Part shown: piece by piece, positions 27,250-36,684 of the stretch | Layout of the letters: each line of letters opens with the position of its first letter | Numbering within the stretch: the stretch's first letter is position 1 | NCBI RefSeq assembly: GCF_003006155.1 | Contig: NZ_CP023559.1 | Span: forward strand, 1,054,001-1,118,000 | Direction of reading: 5' to 3' | Source of the DNA: Salinicola tamaricis | Lineage (GTDB): Bacteria; Pseudomonadota; Gammaproteobacteria; Pseudomonadales; Halomonadaceae | Length of the DNA: 64,000 nt | Notes under the pieces: model-generated | Seen by the model: the letters and a program-made list of their open reading frames with translations, nothing else | Told to the model about the DNA's origin: nothing | Database searches by the model: none | Program-made: the position numbers and the translations under genes

Positions 27250-28019
27250 CCCTCGCCAAGCGCATCATCCCGTGTCTCGACGTCGATGCCGGCCGCGTGG
27301 TCAAGGGCGTCAACTTCGTCGGCATCCGCGACGCCGGTGATCCGGTGGAGATCGCCAAGCGCTACAACCAGCAGGGCGCGGACGAGATCACTTTCCTCGA
27401 CATTACCGCCAGCCACGAGGACCGCGGCACCACGGTGGAGATGGTCGAACGCATCGCCGGCGAGGTGTTCATCCCGCTCACCGTGGGTGGCGGCATCCGC
27501 CGCTGCGAAGACATTCGCACCATGCTCAACGCAGGCGCCGACAAGATCTCGATCAATACCGCTGCGGTGACCCACCCGGACTTCGTGCGTGAGGCCGCCG
27601 AGCGCTTCGGCAGCCAGTGCATCGTGGTGGCGATCGACGCCAAGCGGGTCAGCGCCGAGGGCGAACCGCCGCGCTGGGAGATCTTCACCCACGGCGGCCG
27701 TCGACCCACCGGGCTGGATGCCGTCGAGTGGGCGCGCAAGATGGTCGACTACGGCGCCGGTGAACTACTGCTGACCAGCATGGATCGCGATGGCACCAAG
27801 GTCGGCTTCGATCTCGGCGTGACCCGGGCGATCAGCGACGCGGTGGAGGTGCCGGTGATCGCCTCCGGCGGTGTCGGCAACCTCGACCATCTGGTGGCCG
27901 GGGTGAAGGAAGGCGGTGCCGATGCGGTGCTGGCCGCCAGTATCTTCCACTTCGGTGAGTACACCATCCCCGACGCCAAACGCTACATGGCCGAGCACGG
28001 GATCGAAATGCGCCTCTGA
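27246..28019 (+). CDS. hisF: HisF, cyclase subunit of IGP synthase
   Basis: An intact 257-residue barrel, [24 protein letters not shown], with the catalytic Asp in CLDVD and [13 protein letters not shown], and the phosphate loop ASGGVGN. It closes the imidazole ring using ammonia from HisH. Last gene of the hisBHAF cluster; hisC lies apart at 36685. Confidence 0.97.
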   Translation: MTLAKRIIPCLDVDAGRVVKGVNFVGIRDAGDPVEIAKRYNQQGADEITFLDITASHEDRGTTVEMVERIAGEVFIPLTVGGGIRRCEDIRTMLNAGADKISINTAAVTHPDFVREAAERFGSQCIVVAIDAKRVSAEGEPPRWEIFTHGGRRPTGLDAVEWARKMVDYGAGELLLTSMDRDGTKVGFDLGVTRAISDAVEVPVIASGGVGNLDHLVAGVKEGGADAVLAASIFHFGEYTIPDAKRYMAEHGIEMRL

Positions 28020-28080
28020 GCGCGCCAAGATCTGCGCCGCAGCCGCAAGCGCGGAGTGATGAACAGCGAAGTGAAGCACA

Positions 28081-28108
28081 GCGCCGCGACCCGATCGGGT
28101 CGCGGCGC
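28081..28108. terminator. perfect 28-bp palindrome between convergent genes
   Basis: A 14-bp inverted repeat centred on CCCGATCGGG lies between hisF and the convergent lipoprotein gene. It has no long T tract, but its placement fits a bidirectional terminator. Confidence 0.6.
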
Positions 28109-28161
28109 TTGCGTTGTTGGGGTGTGCTCGAGCGCGGTGTGCTTCAGTGCGGGCGCAAAGC

Positions 28162-28938
28162 TCAGGGCAGATAGCGCGGGCGGAAGATGCCCTCGAGATC
28201 GGCATAGGGGATGGTCAGCACTGGCTGGCCCACGGCGTAGGGCGCCAGGTCGTAGACCTGATACTTGACCGCCAGGGCGTCCTTCAGCGGCGCCACATTC
28301 TCGGAGATGACGAACGGCCACTGCTCGGCGGAGAGCCCCTGAGCCTGATCCGTGTGCAGCCAGCGCTGATGGGCGCGCGCCAGCGCCGCGTCATAGGCTG
28401 CGCGTTGGCCGGGCTTCAGCATCTCGGCCAGCGAGACCGGCTCGCGGATATCGCGGTCGATGACCAGATACTGGGTCAGCGGCAGACCGTGGGCGCCGCC
28501 ACTGAACAGATAGCCGTCCAGCTCGATGACCAACAGGTCGTCGTGGTCAGCGATCACCTTGGCGTCGAGATCGGCGGCATATCCTGGCAGCTCCGGCACC
28601 TCGCGGCGCGCCTCCTTGGCGGCGGCGAAGACCTGATCGGCGAAGTCATCGAACGACTTGGCCCGGCCGATCGCGCTACCGTTGGGATCGTCGCTGAGGC
28701 CGCTGGCCAGCGCAAAGAGCCGCTTCTGCAGCAGCGCCGACAGCTCGGGCGATTCCGGGAAGCGCAGATAGTCGGCCTCGACCACGGCACAGGCGTCGCC
28801 ATCGCACCCCGGCTCATGGGCCGTCTTCGTCACCGCTTCGGTACGCAGCGGGTCCTGGTGCCAGCCGGAGAGGCTCTGACAGCCGCTCAGCACCAGGGTA
28901 GCTAGCATGAGGGCGCCGAGCGCCACACGATGAGACAT
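28162..28938 (-). CDS. DUF3298/RsiV-like lipoprotein
   Basis: A 258-residue lipoprotein with signal MSHRVALGALMLATLVLSGC. The body has the DUF3298 pattern near the middle and end (GYLFSGGAHGLPLTQYLVIDRDIREPVSLAEML and FVISENVAPLKDALAVKYQVYDLAPYAVGQPVLTIPYADLEGIF). Such domains occur in anti-sigma factors and peptidoglycan-linked proteins; the function here is unknown. Confidence 0.8.
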   Translation of the reverse strand: MSHRVALGALMLATLVLSGCQSLSGWHQDPLRTEAVTKTAHEPGCDGDACAVVEADYLRFPESPELSALLQKRLFALASGLSDDPNGSAIGRAKSFDDFADQVFAAAKEARREVPELPGYAADLDAKVIADHDDLLVIELDGYLFSGGAHGLPLTQYLVIDRDIREPVSLAEMLKPGQRAAYDAALARAHQRWLHTDQAQGLSAEQWPFVISENVAPLKDALAVKYQVYDLAPYAVGQPVLTIPYADLEGIFRPRYLP

Positions 28939-29047
28939 GCAGTTCCTCCTTGAACGTCTGGCCGTGCACGGCCGTCGTTGTCGCTTGTCACGGGCACGCT
29001 CCGCGCCCGAGTTGGCTGGGTAGCTCCTGAGATTGGTACGAAAAGTC

Positions 29048-29079
29048 GGCGAGCGCAGGCATTTTTCGTATGAAGCCTA
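29048..29079. repeat. partial copy of the MITE-like element
   Basis: GGCGAGCGCAGG...TTTTCGTA..AAGCCTA matches the right end of the 18507-18648 element at roughly four bases in five. It is flanked by TACGAAAA and TTTTCGTA. It lies between two minus-strand genes. Confidence 0.5.
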
Positions 29080-29139
29080 TTTCGTATAAACCTAATGTAG
29101 CGCTTTTCAAGCGCGTTTCGCGCCAATGCCTGCCCGGCG

Positions 29140-29730
29140 TCAGTCCAGGCTCAGTCCCAGGTTGCTGATCCCCTGGTTACGCCCCAGAGTGCGCAACTCG
29201 CGAAGTGCCTCGATATTCGGATCGGCTTCCACCGCTTCCAGCACCGCATCCTGGTAGTCGCGCTCGTCCTGCATCAACTCGTGTTCGCGGAACAGCGCGT
29301 TGAGCCGCTCCGAATCCTCGCTGCCATCGACCATCTCGATATAGGCGCGCACACCGTTGCGCGACACTTGGCTCACCTCCAGCACCGCCTCCGGCGCCTC
29401 GCTGCGCAGCGCGTCCAGCAGTGTGGTCAAGGCCATGATGCTCTCGGTGGCGCGCCGCGCACCGAAGCTGTCGTCCGCTTCCGGCGGCTCTACCGCCGCC
29501 AGCTTCTCGGCCTGCTTGTCGAAGTCGATCTTGGCACTCTTGACCTGCAGCCGCTCCCATACCAGATCGAGCACGTTGTAGAGCACGTTGGGATCGCCCA
29601 TGCGACTCATCCCGGCATAGAGGGTGTAGTTGGGCGTGAGGCGCTCGCACAGCGCCGCCATGAAGGCGATACGTTGGCGCGGGTTGAGCGCGCGCAGGCG
29701 CTGGTTGAAACTGGCGGCGGGTTGGGACAT
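29140..29730 (-). CDS. YjaG family (DUF416) protein
   Basis: A 196-residue soluble helical protein, about the family length. It starts FNQRLRALNPRQRIAFMAALCERLTPNYTLY, which with ILDLVWE-like NVLDLVWERL is typical of YjaG/DUF416. Function is unknown. It is followed on the same strand by the DUF3298 lipoprotein, with about 200 bases between. Confidence 0.75.
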   Translation of the reverse strand: MSQPAASFNQRLRALNPRQRIAFMAALCERLTPNYTLYAGMSRMGDPNVLYNVLDLVWERLQVKSAKIDFDKQAEKLAAVEPPEADDSFGARRATESIMALTTLLDALRSEAPEAVLEVSQVSRNGVRAYIEMVDGSEDSERLNALFREHELMQDERDYQDAVLEAVEADPNIEALRELRTLGRNQGISNLGLSLD

Positions 29731-29868
29731 CGGAACTCCAGAATGACAGCGGCGACGCTACGTGCGCCAAGTATGAGAAATGAGAGACAGGAACCTGGGC
29801 GAGTGAAGGCCGACGAAGAGGCGTCGCCGAGTGACCGCGAAACCCGGCCGCGCGCTTGTCGGCCGCGG

Positions 29869-30171
29869 CTAGTCCGGCCACAGCAGCCGCGCCGGCACGC
29901 GACCGGCGCCATCGAACACCACACCCTCTTCACGCAACAGGCGCTGCTGCTCACTGGCACCGCCATGATCGGCGACCCGCCGGGTGGCGTTGATCACCCG
30001 GTGCCAGGGCAGCGCGTGGCCGGCGGGGAGCTTGCGCATGGCGGTGCCCACCAGACGTGCGGTAGCGCCCTCGGTCATTCCGGCAATGCGTCCATAGGTG
30101 GTCACGCGGCCGGCCGGAACCTGCGCCACCACGGTGTAGATCTGCTCTAGCAGCGAAGCGCGTATCGCCAT
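29869..30171 (-). CDS. alkyltransferase-like (ATL) protein
   Basis: A 100-residue protein of the MGMT/Ogt DNA-binding domain type (VPAGRVTTYGRIAGM, ALPWHRVINATR). The methyl-accepting Cys of PCHRV is replaced by Trp (PWHRV), which defines ATL proteins. They bind O6-alkylguanine without transferring the group and flag it for nucleotide excision repair. Confidence 0.92.
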   Translation of the reverse strand: MAIRASLLEQIYTVVAQVPAGRVTTYGRIAGMTEGATARLVGTAMRKLPAGHALPWHRVINATRRVADHGGASEQQRLLREEGVVFDGAGRVPARLLWPD

Positions 30172-30230
30172 GATCGATCGATCTTTTTCCGCTTGTGAAG
30201 GGCGCCACGCGCCCGCATCATGACCTTATC

Positions 30231-30875
30231 ATGCATATCTACTTTCTCCAGCACAGCTCGCTTTTCGCCCCCGGCCGCTTGGCCGACTGGCTGCAAGGCA
30301 TGGGCCACAGCCACAATCGCTGCCGGCTCGACGAAGGCGAATTGCCCCCGCCCTGGGACCACTTCGACGGCCTGATCCTGCTGGATGCACTCGGCCCGCT
30401 CGATCCTCAGTTGGTCAAGCGCGAGCGCAAGCTGCTGGATCGCGCGCTGAAGAGCGGCAAGCCGGTGCTGGGTATCGGCTTCGGCGCCGCCCTGATCGCC
30501 GAGGCGCTGGGCTCGATCGTCTCGCCGGCGGTCGAGCCCGAGCGCGGCTGGCGCACCCTGACCCTGGACCCGGCCAGCCCGCTCGATCTTCCCGAGACCT
30601 TTGAGGCGCTGCTGTGGCATGGCGACATCTTCGGCCTGCCCGACGATGCCCTGCCGCTGGGCCGCACCTCTGCCGGGCCGGTACAGGGCTTCGTCTGGGA
30701 TCGCGGCCGCGTGATCGCCATGCAGTGCCACCTGGAGCTGACCGCCAACGATGCCCAGGCGCTCTGCGCGCAGGAAGGAACGATGGCAGACGGCGGCGAT
30801 CTACTCGCCGACCCCAGGCGCTTCGACCGTCAGGCAGCGCTTTTGGATCGCCTCATGAGCCAATGGCTCGACTAA
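30231..30875 (+). CDS. class I glutamine amidotransferase-like protein lacking the nucleophile Cys
   Basis: A 214-residue protein with GMP-synthase-type amidotransferase architecture: N-terminal IYFLQHSSLFAPGRLADWL, DGLILLDALG, then VLGIGFGAALIAEALG where the catalytic Cys (G-I-C-x-G) is Phe, and a later His in VIAMQCHLELT. Without the Cys it should not hydrolyse glutamine. ATG 30231 is preferred to one at 30195 because the family fold begins there. Role unknown. Confidence 0.75.
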   Translation: MHIYFLQHSSLFAPGRLADWLQGMGHSHNRCRLDEGELPPPWDHFDGLILLDALGPLDPQLVKRERKLLDRALKSGKPVLGIGFGAALIAEALGSIVSPAVEPERGWRTLTLDPASPLDLPETFEALLWHGDIFGLPDDALPLGRTSAGPVQGFVWDRGRVIAMQCHLELTANDAQALCAQEGTMADGGDLLADPRRFDRQAALLDRLMSQWLD

Positions 30876-30890
30876 CCCCGGCGCCGCGCC

Positions 30891-31972
30891 TCAGCCCCGG
30901 TGCCCTGCGCTCCAGGCGCGAGCCGCTTGCAGACACTCGTCCCAACTGCCGACGAACAGGGTCCGGCGCTGCTGGCTCTCGAGCTGCTGGCGATACATGG
31001 GGTCGTAGTACTCCTGCAGCAGCGGGGCCAGCCAGGCGTCGTGGGCCTGGGGCTCGCCGACGGCACCGAAGGCGCGCTGCTGGGCCTCGAGCAGGCGCCC
31101 CAGGCGCTCGCTGCCGAGTCGCTTGCCGAGCCGCTTGAGCGCGCCGGAGAGCTGCTTGCGAAACAGCACCTCGCCCAACAGCGGCCCGTAGTCACGGTGG
31201 TAGAGCGCACTCAAGTCCTCGATATAGTCCTTGCGAATCTGCTCCAGGCGCCAGTCGAGGGGCATTTCCACGCGCACACAGGGAGCATCCTTCATCGTCT
31301 GCCAGAAGGTCGCCGGAATCGCCAGCCGTCCGATCCGCTGGGATTCGTCCTCCACCACCCGCGCCTGCGGCCGGCGCCACAGGTCGAGCGCCAGGCCATG
31401 TTCGAAATCGATCTGCGAGGGGCCGACCCGCGGATGCTGGCCGAAGGCGGAGCCCTTGTGGCGCGCCAACCCTTCGAGGTCGATCCCACTGTCGAGCGCC
31501 CCACCAGCGCGGTCTTGGCGCATCCGGTGAGCCCGGCCACCAGCAGCAGCGGGCCGCTGCTCTGCTGCTCCAGCAGGCCGAGCAGCGCGTTACGCATCGC
31601 CTTCCAGCCCCCGCGAATGCGCGGTACGGGTCGACCCCGCTGGCGCAACCACTGCTGGCTGATCTTGGAGCGCATGCCGCCCCGAAAGCAGTAGATGATG
31701 CTCTCGGGCGCCGCGTCGAGGGCCGCCTCCCAGGCGTCCAGCCGCCGCTCGCGCAGATCGCCGGTCACCAGTTCGTTGCCCAGCGCCACCGCGGCTTCCT
31801 GGCCGGAGAGCTTGTAACGAATGCCGACCTCGCGGCGCTCGTCGTCGTCCATCAGCGGCAGGTTGATGGCGCCGGGCAGGGCACCGGCGGCGAACTCGAT
31901 CGGCGCGCGGACATCGATCAGCGGCCACTTGAGCAAGGCCAGATCGGCCTCGACGAATTCGCTGCCGCTCAA
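30891..31972 (-). CDS. mnmH: MnmH/SelU, tRNA 2-selenouridine synthase (one frame break)
   Basis: About 360 residues after joining at about 31505. The N-terminal rhodanese domain carries the active Cys in [12 protein letters not shown]. It is followed by a P-loop domain ([13 protein letters not shown]) and a long helical C-terminus. The enzyme replaces sulfur by selenium in the wobble uridine of tRNA-Lys, -Glu and -Gln through a geranylated intermediate. A TTG at 31972 overlaps the selD stop (TTGA) and is the best start; an ATG at 32017 would overlap selD further. It uses selenophosphate made by SelD. Confidence 0.88.
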
Positions 31973-33009
31973 CCCCGCACCTCGATCAGCCGGGCACCGC
32001 CGGTGGGGCTGACGCACTCGCCGAAGGCCTCCAGCGCCAGCCGATGCTCACGCCCAATGCGCTCGACGTCGTCGGCCCAGGCCGGGTCGACCGCCAGCAG
32101 CAGGCCGCCCGAGGTCTGCGGATCGCACAGCCACTGCCAGTGCGCCTCGTCCATCTCGCCCAGGGCCGTGCCGATCGCCTCGCGGTTGCGCCGCGTACCG
32201 CCGGGCACCGCGCCCTGGCGCCGATACGCCTCGGCCTCGGCCAGGCGCGGCAGCTTGGCGAAATCGATGCGCGCCTCGACGCCGCTTGCCGCGCACACTT
32301 CACTCAGATGCCCGGCCAGGCCGAAGCCAGTGACGTCGGTCATGGCGTGAACCCCTTCGATACGGGCCAGCGCCGTGCCTATGGCGTTGGCGGCGAGCAT
32401 CGTCTCGCGCGCCAGGCCCTGATGCCCCGGCTTCAGCAGACCCTGCTTCTCGGCCGTTGTCAGCATGCCCACCCCGAGCGGCTTGGTCAGATAGAGCAGG
32501 TCACCGGGCTTGGCACCGCTGTTGAGCTTGAGGTGGGCGAGATCGACCAGACCGTTGACCGCCAGCCCGAAGATCGGCTCGGGGGCGTCGATCGAGTGGC
32601 CACCGGCCAGCGCCATACCCAGCTCGCGGCAGACGGCCTGGGCACCGGCCACGACATCGCCGGCCACCTCGCCGGGCAGCTTGTCCAGCGGCCAGCCGAG
32701 AATGCCCAGCGCCATGATCGGCGAGCCGCCCATGGCGAAGACATCGCTGATGGCATTGGTCGCGGCGATACGCCCGAAGTCGAACGGATCGTCGACGATC
32801 GGCATGAAGAAATCGGTGGTGGAGATCAGCCCGCGGCCATCGCCAAGATCGTAGACCGCCGCGTCCTCGCGCCCCTGGTTGCCCACGATCAGCTTGTCAC
32901 TGCTGGCCCCGGGCCCCGCCTTGGCGAGAATCCGATCGAGCACGTCGGGGGCGATCTTGCAGCCGCAGCCGGCGCCGTGGCTGTACTGGGTCAGACGGAT
33001 GGCACTCAT
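31969..33009 (-). CDS. selD: SelD, selenophosphate synthase
   Basis: An intact 346-residue protein. The start at 33009 gives [19 protein letters not shown], with the catalytic Cys and Lys of the GAGCGCK loop (Cys15, Lys18), behind GGAGTG. It has the ATP-binding [30 protein letters not shown] and [11 protein letters not shown] motifs. Cys, not selenocysteine, is at the active site. Coupled to mnmH by a TTGA overlap, so selenium is used at least for tRNA. Confidence 0.97.
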   Translation of the reverse strand: MSAIRLTQYSHGAGCGCKIAPDVLDRILAKAGPGASSDKLIVGNQGREDAAVYDLGDGRGLISTTDFFMPIVDDPFDFGRIAATNAISDVFAMGGSPIMALGILGWPLDKLPGEVAGDVVAGAQAVCRELGMALAGGHSIDAPEPIFGLAVNGLVDLAHLKLNSGAKPGDLLYLTKPLGVGMLTTAEKQGLLKPGHQGLARETMLAANAIGTALARIEGVHAMTDVTGFGLAGHLSEVCAASGVEARIDFAKLPRLAEAEAYRRQGAVPGGTRRNREAIGTALGEMDEAHWQWLCDPQTSGGLLLAVDPAWADDVERIGREHRLALEAFGECVSPTGGARLIEVRG

Positions 33010-33117
33010 GGTCGCACTCCTCACGCGGTCCCGATGGTTGTTCAAGGTGCAGTGTAACCGACGGCGGCGGTGAACGATGCCCTCGCCGCGCCCGTGGGCA
33101 GCGCCGCCGGCGCGGGA

Positions 33118-34497
33118 TCAGAGCGCTTCCAGCGCCTCCGAGAGCTTGTCCACCGCCACTACCTGCATGCCGGCAGGCGCCTGCCGCGGGGCATTGCCAC
33201 GCGGCACGATGGCGCGGGTGAAGCCATGCTTGGCGGCCTCGACGATCCGCTCCTGGCCGCTCGGCACCGGGCGGATCTCACCGGAGAGCCCCACTTCGCC
33301 GAATACCACCAGCTCGCGCGGCAGCGGCCGGTTCTGCAGGCTGGAGACCACTGCCAGCAGCACCGCCAGATCGGCGCTGGTCTCCAGCACCTTGACCCCG
33401 CCGACGACGTTGAGAAAGACATCCTGATCGCCGGTGAACAAACCGCCATGCTTGTGCAGCACGGCGAGCAGCATCGCCAGACGGTTGTGATCGAGCCCCA
33501 CCGCCACCCGGCGTGGGTTGCCCAGCGCCGACTCGTCGAGCAGCGCCTGCACCTCGACCAGGATCGGCCGAGTGCCCTCCCACACCACCATCACCAGACT
33601 GCCGGAGGCCTGCTCTTCACTGCGCGAGAGAAAGATCGCGCTGAGATTCTTGACCTCCTTGAGGCCCAGCTCGACCATCGCGAACACGCCCAGCTCGTTG
33701 ACCGCGCCGAAGCGGTTCTTCTGCCCGCGCAGGGTACGAAAACGCGAGTCGCTCCCGCCCTCGAGCAGCAGCGAGGCGTCGATCATGTGCTCGAGCACCT
33801 TGGGCCCGGCCAGGGTGCCATCCTTGGTCACATGGCCCACCAGCAGCAGCACGGTATTGCTCTGCTTGGCAAAGCGCGTCAGCGCCGCCGCGGATTCGCG
33901 CACCTGCGCCACCCCGCCCGGCGCCGAGCCGATATCCTCCAGGTGCATGGTCTGGATGGAGTCGATGATCAGCACTTCGGGGCGTTCGCGCTCGACCACC
34001 GCCAGCAGCGTTTCGACGCTGGTCTCGGCGAGCATCTTGAGCCCGTGGGTGGGTAGCTGCAGCCGATGGGCACGCATCGCCACCTGCGACAGCGACTCTT
34101 CGCCGGTCACATAGAGCACTCGCTTGCTCTGAGCCAGGCGGCAGGCGGTCTGCAGCAGCAGCGTCGACTTGCCGGCGCCGGGATGCCCCCCGAGCAGCAC
34201 CGCCGAGCCGGGCACCAGGCCACCGCCGAGCACGCGGTCGAACTCTTCGAAGGTGGAGCTGAAACGCGGCACCTCGGTGAGATCGACGCCGGAGAGATCG
34301 ACCACCTCCTTGGTCAACGCGCCGGCATAGCCGCCGCGCCCGGCGCTACCCGAAGCCGCCGCGGCGCCGGGGCGTGCGCTGGTCAGCCGGATTTCGCTCA
34401 AGGTGTTCCATTCGCGGCAGTTGCTGCACTGCCCCTGCCACTTGCTGTACTCCGCACCGCACTCGGTACAGACAAAGGCACTTTTCGCTTTGGCCAC
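33118..34497 (-). CDS. radA: RadA/Sms, DNA repair branch-migration ATPase
   Basis: An intact 459-residue protein. The N-terminal zinc finger has Cys10, 13, 24 and 27 (FVCTECGAEYSKWQGQCSNC). It has Walker A GGHPGAGKST, the RadA motif KNRFGAVNELGVF, and a C-terminal Lon-like domain (VFGEVGLSGEIRPV). It drives branch migration in recombination repair. Confidence 0.97.
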   Translation of the reverse strand: MAKAKSAFVCTECGAEYSKWQGQCSNCREWNTLSEIRLTSARPGAAAASGSAGRGGYAGALTKEVVDLSGVDLTEVPRFSSTFEEFDRVLGGGLVPGSAVLLGGHPGAGKSTLLLQTACRLAQSKRVLYVTGEESLSQVAMRAHRLQLPTHGLKMLAETSVETLLAVVERERPEVLIIDSIQTMHLEDIGSAPGGVAQVRESAAALTRFAKQSNTVLLLVGHVTKDGTLAGPKVLEHMIDASLLLEGGSDSRFRTLRGQKNRFGAVNELGVFAMVELGLKEVKNLSAIFLSRSEEQASGSLVMVVWEGTRPILVEVQALLDESALGNPRRVAVGLDHNRLAMLLAVLHKHGGLFTGDQDVFLNVVGGVKVLETSADLAVLLAVVSSLQNRPLPRELVVFGEVGLSGEIRPVPSGQERIVEAAKHGFTRAIVPRGNAPRQAPAGMQVVAVDKLSEALEAL

Positions 34498-34641
34498 GTG
34501 CGGGAATCTCCGTCATCGCGATGAAAATCGTCGCACCCATGGTGCCACAGCGGTCCTGGATCGCAGAGCCGAGGTGCTCTGCCCTGCTTTGCTCAAAACA
34601 ATCACAGGCACGGTGTCAGCCACTGAGGGAGCGAGCGGACA

Positions 34642-34668
34642 CAAAAAAGGCGGCCCGCAGGCCGCCTT
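34642..34668 (-). terminator. intrinsic terminator of the NlpE-like gene
   Basis: On the minus strand AAGGCGGC-CTGCG-GCCGCCTT with a T run, 20 bases after the stop at 34688. Confidence 0.85.
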
Positions 34669-34687
34669 GGCGATCGGCGCGAAGCGC

Positions 34688-35146
34688 TTACTGCTTGGTC
34701 AGGCGCAGCATCTGGCCGTTTTCGAACTGACGGCGCTGCGGGTCGATCAGCTCGAGGGTGTTGGGATCGATCTTCTGGAAGTAGTAGATCTGGCCCTCAC
34801 CGTTCGGCGTCAGCTCGTAGACCGTGGCCTTGGGATCGGTGGCGGTCCCGGTCATCACGTCCCACTGGCCCTGATACTGCTCCGGCCCCGGGTTCTGCGG
34901 ATGATTGATGTAGTCGGCCTCGAGCGTGAAGGTGCGCTCCGGCGCCGGCGACGACTCACTGCCGCTGAGGTTGACGGTCAGGTCGATACCGTCGCAGCTA
35001 CGGCAGGGCAGCGTGCCCTCGTAGGTCGTGGTGGTGGCGGAGGCGCCGGTGTCGGCCGTGCCAGACTGGGTCTGCGAGCCACCGCTGGCGCAACCTGCCA
35101 GCAAGGCTACCGTGGCGGCGCTGGCCAGCAACGTCCTGATCTGCAT
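34688..35146 (-). CDS. NlpE-like copper/envelope-stress lipoprotein
   Basis: A 152-residue lipoprotein with signal and lipobox LLASAATVALLAGC. The mature part has YEGTLPCRSCDGIDLTVNL, the CxxC and beta-strand pattern of the NlpE N-terminal domain, and ends in an NlpE-like barrel (YYFQKIDPNTLELIDPQRRQ). E. coli NlpE signals copper, adhesion and lipoprotein stress to CpxA; this one has only the N-terminal domain. Confidence 0.8.
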   Translation of the reverse strand: MQIRTLLASAATVALLAGCASGGSQTQSGTADTGASATTTTYEGTLPCRSCDGIDLTVNLSGSESSPAPERTFTLEADYINHPQNPGPEQYQGQWDVMTGTATDPKATVYELTPNGEGQIYYFQKIDPNTLELIDPQRRQFENGQMLRLTKQ

Positions 35147-35355
35147 TGGGGTTCTCCTTACACTTCTGGGCCAAGCGGACCGCAGGGGCGGCCGCGTCAC
35201 TACAGCGTGGTTGCTCTAACATCGTCGCTACACCATAGCGGCTAGACGGCGATCACTAAAGCGTAGCGGCCACCGCATCGCCGCTATCGGCGTGTCGCCT
35301 AAGAATAGCGGCAAGCGCGCCGTGTGGCACCCCATCGGCACCACACAGCCCCGCA

Positions 35356-36453
35356 TCAGTCGAGCGTGGGGTAATCGGTATAGCCCTCGGCGCCGCCCCC
35401 GTAGAAGGTATTCGGGTCGGGCTCGTTGAGCGTGGCATCGCGCCGGAAGCGCTCGACCAGATCCGGGTTGGCGATATAGGGCCGCCCATAGGCCGCGGCA
35501 TCGCCCAAGCCCGCCTCGATCAGCGCCTCGGCACGCTCGGCGGTATAGTGACCGCAGTAGATCAGGGTGCCGCTGAAGCGCTCGCGCAGATCGCGACGGA
35601 AAGCGTTACTCAACTGAGGGCCTTCGCCGGTCCAGTCCGGCTCGTTGATATGCAGGTAGGCAATACGCCGCCGGCCCAGCTCTTCGGCAAGGTAGCGCAT
35701 CATCGCCTCCGGCTCGTCGTCGGAGAGTCCGAATATCTCGATGAAGGGCGACAGCCGCACGCCGACACGTCCGGCGCCCAGCTCTGCGCTCACCGCATCG
35801 ACCACCTCGAGCAGCAGCCGCGCGCGGTTGACCACGTTGCCACCGTAGCGGTCGGTGCGCTGGTTGCTGCCGGTGGCGAGGAACTGCTGCAACAGGTAGG
35901 CGTTGGCGGCATGCACTTCGACCATGTCGAAACCAGCACGCTTGGCGCGCTTGGCGGCTTGCCGATAATCCTCGATGAGCCCGGGGATCTCGTCGGTGTC
36001 CAGGGCGCGAGGGGTACTGGTCGGATGCTGGCCGGAGCTGCCATCTGCGAACTCGACGAAGCAGTTGGCCCCCTCGGCGCGCAGCGCACTCGGTGCCACC
36101 GGCTGCTGGCCGTCCGGCTGCACCATCTCGTGGGAGACGCGACCGACGTGCCACAGCTGCAGCGCCATCTTGCCGCCCGCACCGTGCACGGCATCGACCA
36201 CCTGGCGCCAGCCCGCCTCCTGGGCATCGGTCCAGATGCCCGGGGTATAGACATAGCCGCGCGCCGTGGGCGAGATATTGGTCGCCTCGCTGATGATCAG
36301 CCCGGCACCGGCGCGCTGGGCGTAGTACTCCGCCTGCAGGCGGCCGGGAACGCTATCCGGGGTGCGAGCGCGCGTCAGCGGCGCCATCAGCACCCGGTTG
36401 GCGAGTTCGATGTCTCCGATCTGGAGCGGAGAGAGCAGTTTTTCGTAGGGCAT
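35356..36453 (-). CDS. old yellow enzyme family alkene reductase (NemA-like)
   Basis: A 365-residue FMN barrel. The start reads MPYEKLLSPLQIGDIELANRVLMAPLTRAR. Active-site features are the QLWHVGRVSH stretch, then FDMVEVHAANAYLLQQFLATGSNQRTDRYGG, whose His/Asn pair binds the carbonyl, and the FMN phosphate region near AAYGRPYIANPDLVERFR. Reduces activated alkenes, nitro compounds or N-ethylmaleimide with NAD(P)H. AAGGA precedes ATG 36453. Confidence 0.93.
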   Translation of the reverse strand: MPYEKLLSPLQIGDIELANRVLMAPLTRARTPDSVPGRLQAEYYAQRAGAGLIISEATNISPTARGYVYTPGIWTDAQEAGWRQVVDAVHGAGGKMALQLWHVGRVSHEMVQPDGQQPVAPSALRAEGANCFVEFADGSSGQHPTSTPRALDTDEIPGLIEDYRQAAKRAKRAGFDMVEVHAANAYLLQQFLATGSNQRTDRYGGNVVNRARLLLEVVDAVSAELGAGRVGVRLSPFIEIFGLSDDEPEAMMRYLAEELGRRRIAYLHINEPDWTGEGPQLSNAFRRDLRERFSGTLIYCGHYTAERAEALIEAGLGDAAAYGRPYIANPDLVERFRRDATLNEPDPNTFYGGGAEGYTDYPTLD

Positions 36454-36684
36454 GATGATCCTTATCACTCGATGCGAGTTCTCTGAGGAGATGAGGTCAT
36501 TAGAGGACTAATCAACCCCTCGTGACGCCGCCGCCCCAGACTTGCGCCGTCCTGCGACAGCGGTCACTATGACAGGCACCACCGCGCCGAGCGTGCACAC
36601 GCCGAGCGTCCCGGCCCCGGAACCGTCCCCAATCCTTTATCGCCAACCGTTTCCCGACACTGCCCAGCCCCATCGCGAGAGATC

